From Moritella sp. (GTDB taxonomy: Bacteria; Pseudomonadota; Gammaproteobacteria; Enterobacterales; Moritellaceae): DNA of 64,000 bases. Each line of letters starts with the position of its first letter. Position 1 is the stretch's first letter. The stretch lies in the NCBI RefSeq assembly GCF_013215705.1, contig NZ_JABSQR010000011.1:62001-126000 (forward strand), in the 5' to 3' direction. Of the stretch, positions 63,569 through 64,000 are shown one piece after another. Made by a program: the position numbers and the translations under genes. Below the pieces are notes generated by a model. The model had not been told where the DNA came from, ran no database searches, and was given only the letters and a program-made list of their open reading frames with translations.

Positions 63569-64000
63569 ATGACGAATATCAACATTCAATACTTTAAACA
63601 CCCTTATGCCGAATTTGTACTTGGCTCGTATGAAGGCAAACTGTGTTTGTGTGATTTTCGTTATCGGAAAATGAGAGAGTCGGTTGATAACCGTATTCAG
63701 CGAGGCCTTAATGCTACCTTTGTCGAACAAAATGACGACGTTTTAGAGCAAACAAAAGTCCAACTAGAAGAGTATTTCCTTGGTGAACGCAGTGTGTTTG
63801 ATATTCCGCTGTTATTGGTCGGCACTGATTTTCAGAAGTCGATATGGCACGCACTAGAAGGGATAAAGTACGGTGAAACGGCGACATATTTAGATTTGGC
63901 ATTATCCATTGGCAATAAAAATGCAGTCAGGGCGGTTGGCAATGCGAATGGTGCGAATGGATTAGCGATTATCATTCCTTGCCATCGTATTATCGGAAGC
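63569..64000 (+). CDS. ogt: Methylated-DNA-protein cysteine methyltransferase, 5' part
   Basis: Repairs O6-alkylguanine by moving the alkyl group to its own Cys. The gene runs off the right edge; 144 codons are seen. The N-terminal ribonuclease-like part is followed by FQKSIWHALEGIKYGETATYLDLA, NKNAVRAVGNANGAN (Arg finger and helix-turn-helix) and the active-site IIPCHRIIG with Cys138. I chose ATG 63569, preceded by AAGGA, rather than an in-frame ATG nine codons earlier that has no ribosome site. Symbol ogt is used for the stand-alone form. Confidence 0.85.
   Translation, partial: MTNINIQYFKHPYAEFVLGSYEGKLCLCDFRYRKMRESVDNRIQRGLNATFVEQNDDVLEQTKVQLEEYFLGERSVFDIPLLLVGTDFQKSIWHALEGIKYGETATYLDLALSIGNKNAVRAVGNANGANGLAIIIPCHRIIGS

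Noticed and set aside
1-64000. CRISPR arrays, tRNA or rRNA genes, prophage modules
   Set aside because: I saw no spaced direct repeats of CRISPR type, no cloverleaf ends and no phage structural genes by reading; a covariance search could still find a missed small RNA.

Overview
The window is AT-rich DNA from a marine gammaproteobacterium. Gene content and order (liu and bkd clusters, clade-3 catalase, DUF1538/P-II operon, Vibrio-like haemolysin, integron-like cassettes, MITE-type repeats) fit the Alteromonadales/Vibrionales, with Moritella as my best guess. That assignment is inferred from gene types; no rRNA or other marker gene is present. I saw no rRNA, tRNA, CRISPR or replication origin.

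Layout. 0-7.4 kb: end of an outer-membrane protein, a DUF547 protein, a lone type IV pilin-like protein, two HD-GYP c-di-GMP phosphodiesterases and a eukaryote-type HisA. 7.9-15.9 kb (minus strand): an operon for branched-chain amino acid breakdown, leucine dehydrogenase - BCKDH E1 alpha - E1 beta - E2 - fused acyl-CoA mutase IcmF. 16-28.7 kb: a decaying accessory block. It holds an HxlR regulator with a clear tandem operator, a nonsense-mutated GFA gene, a nitrilase broken by an 8-bp duplication, an orphan Imm49-like immunity gene, a degenerate ISNCY-type IS inserted into a dispersed repeat, cassette-like small genes with attC-like remnants, a pore-forming haemolysin of the V. cholerae cytolysin/leukocidin type, a second transposase remnant and a nonsense-mutated CPBP protease. 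28.9-34 kb: an EamA exporter, an Na+-symporter of the NSS family and a four-gene DUF1538-DUF1538-PII-CBS operon with a class II FNR-like promoter. 34-40 kb: an adenylation/carrier protein plus membrane acyltransferase pair, a Fur-box TonB receptor and a LysE exporter. 40-46 kb: ugpBAEC glycerol-3-phosphate importer and a CNT nucleoside transporter. 46.6-55.5 kb: liuABCDE-aacS for leucine/isovalerate breakdown. Then a 288-bp MITE, catalase, glgC, etfBA, a LysR/monooxygenase pair, pseudoazurin with a Fur-like box, and the start of an O6-methylguanine-DNA methyltransferase at the right edge.

How the genes work together. Leucine is deaminated (leucine dehydrogenase), oxidatively decarboxylated (BkdA1A2B; the E3 subunit is not here) to isovaleryl-CoA, dehydrogenated by LiuA with electrons passed to EtfBA, carboxylated by LiuBD, hydrated by LiuC, cleaved by LiuE, and the acetoacetate is activated by AacS. 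IcmF would handle isobutyryl-CoA (from valine) or isovaleryl-CoA. The strongest leads for new biology are the FNR-promoted DUF1538/P-II/CBS operon, the adenylation-carrier/acyltransferase pair, the HxlR operator beside two freshly broken genes, and the integron-like island with duplicated ~0.4-kb leader sequences.
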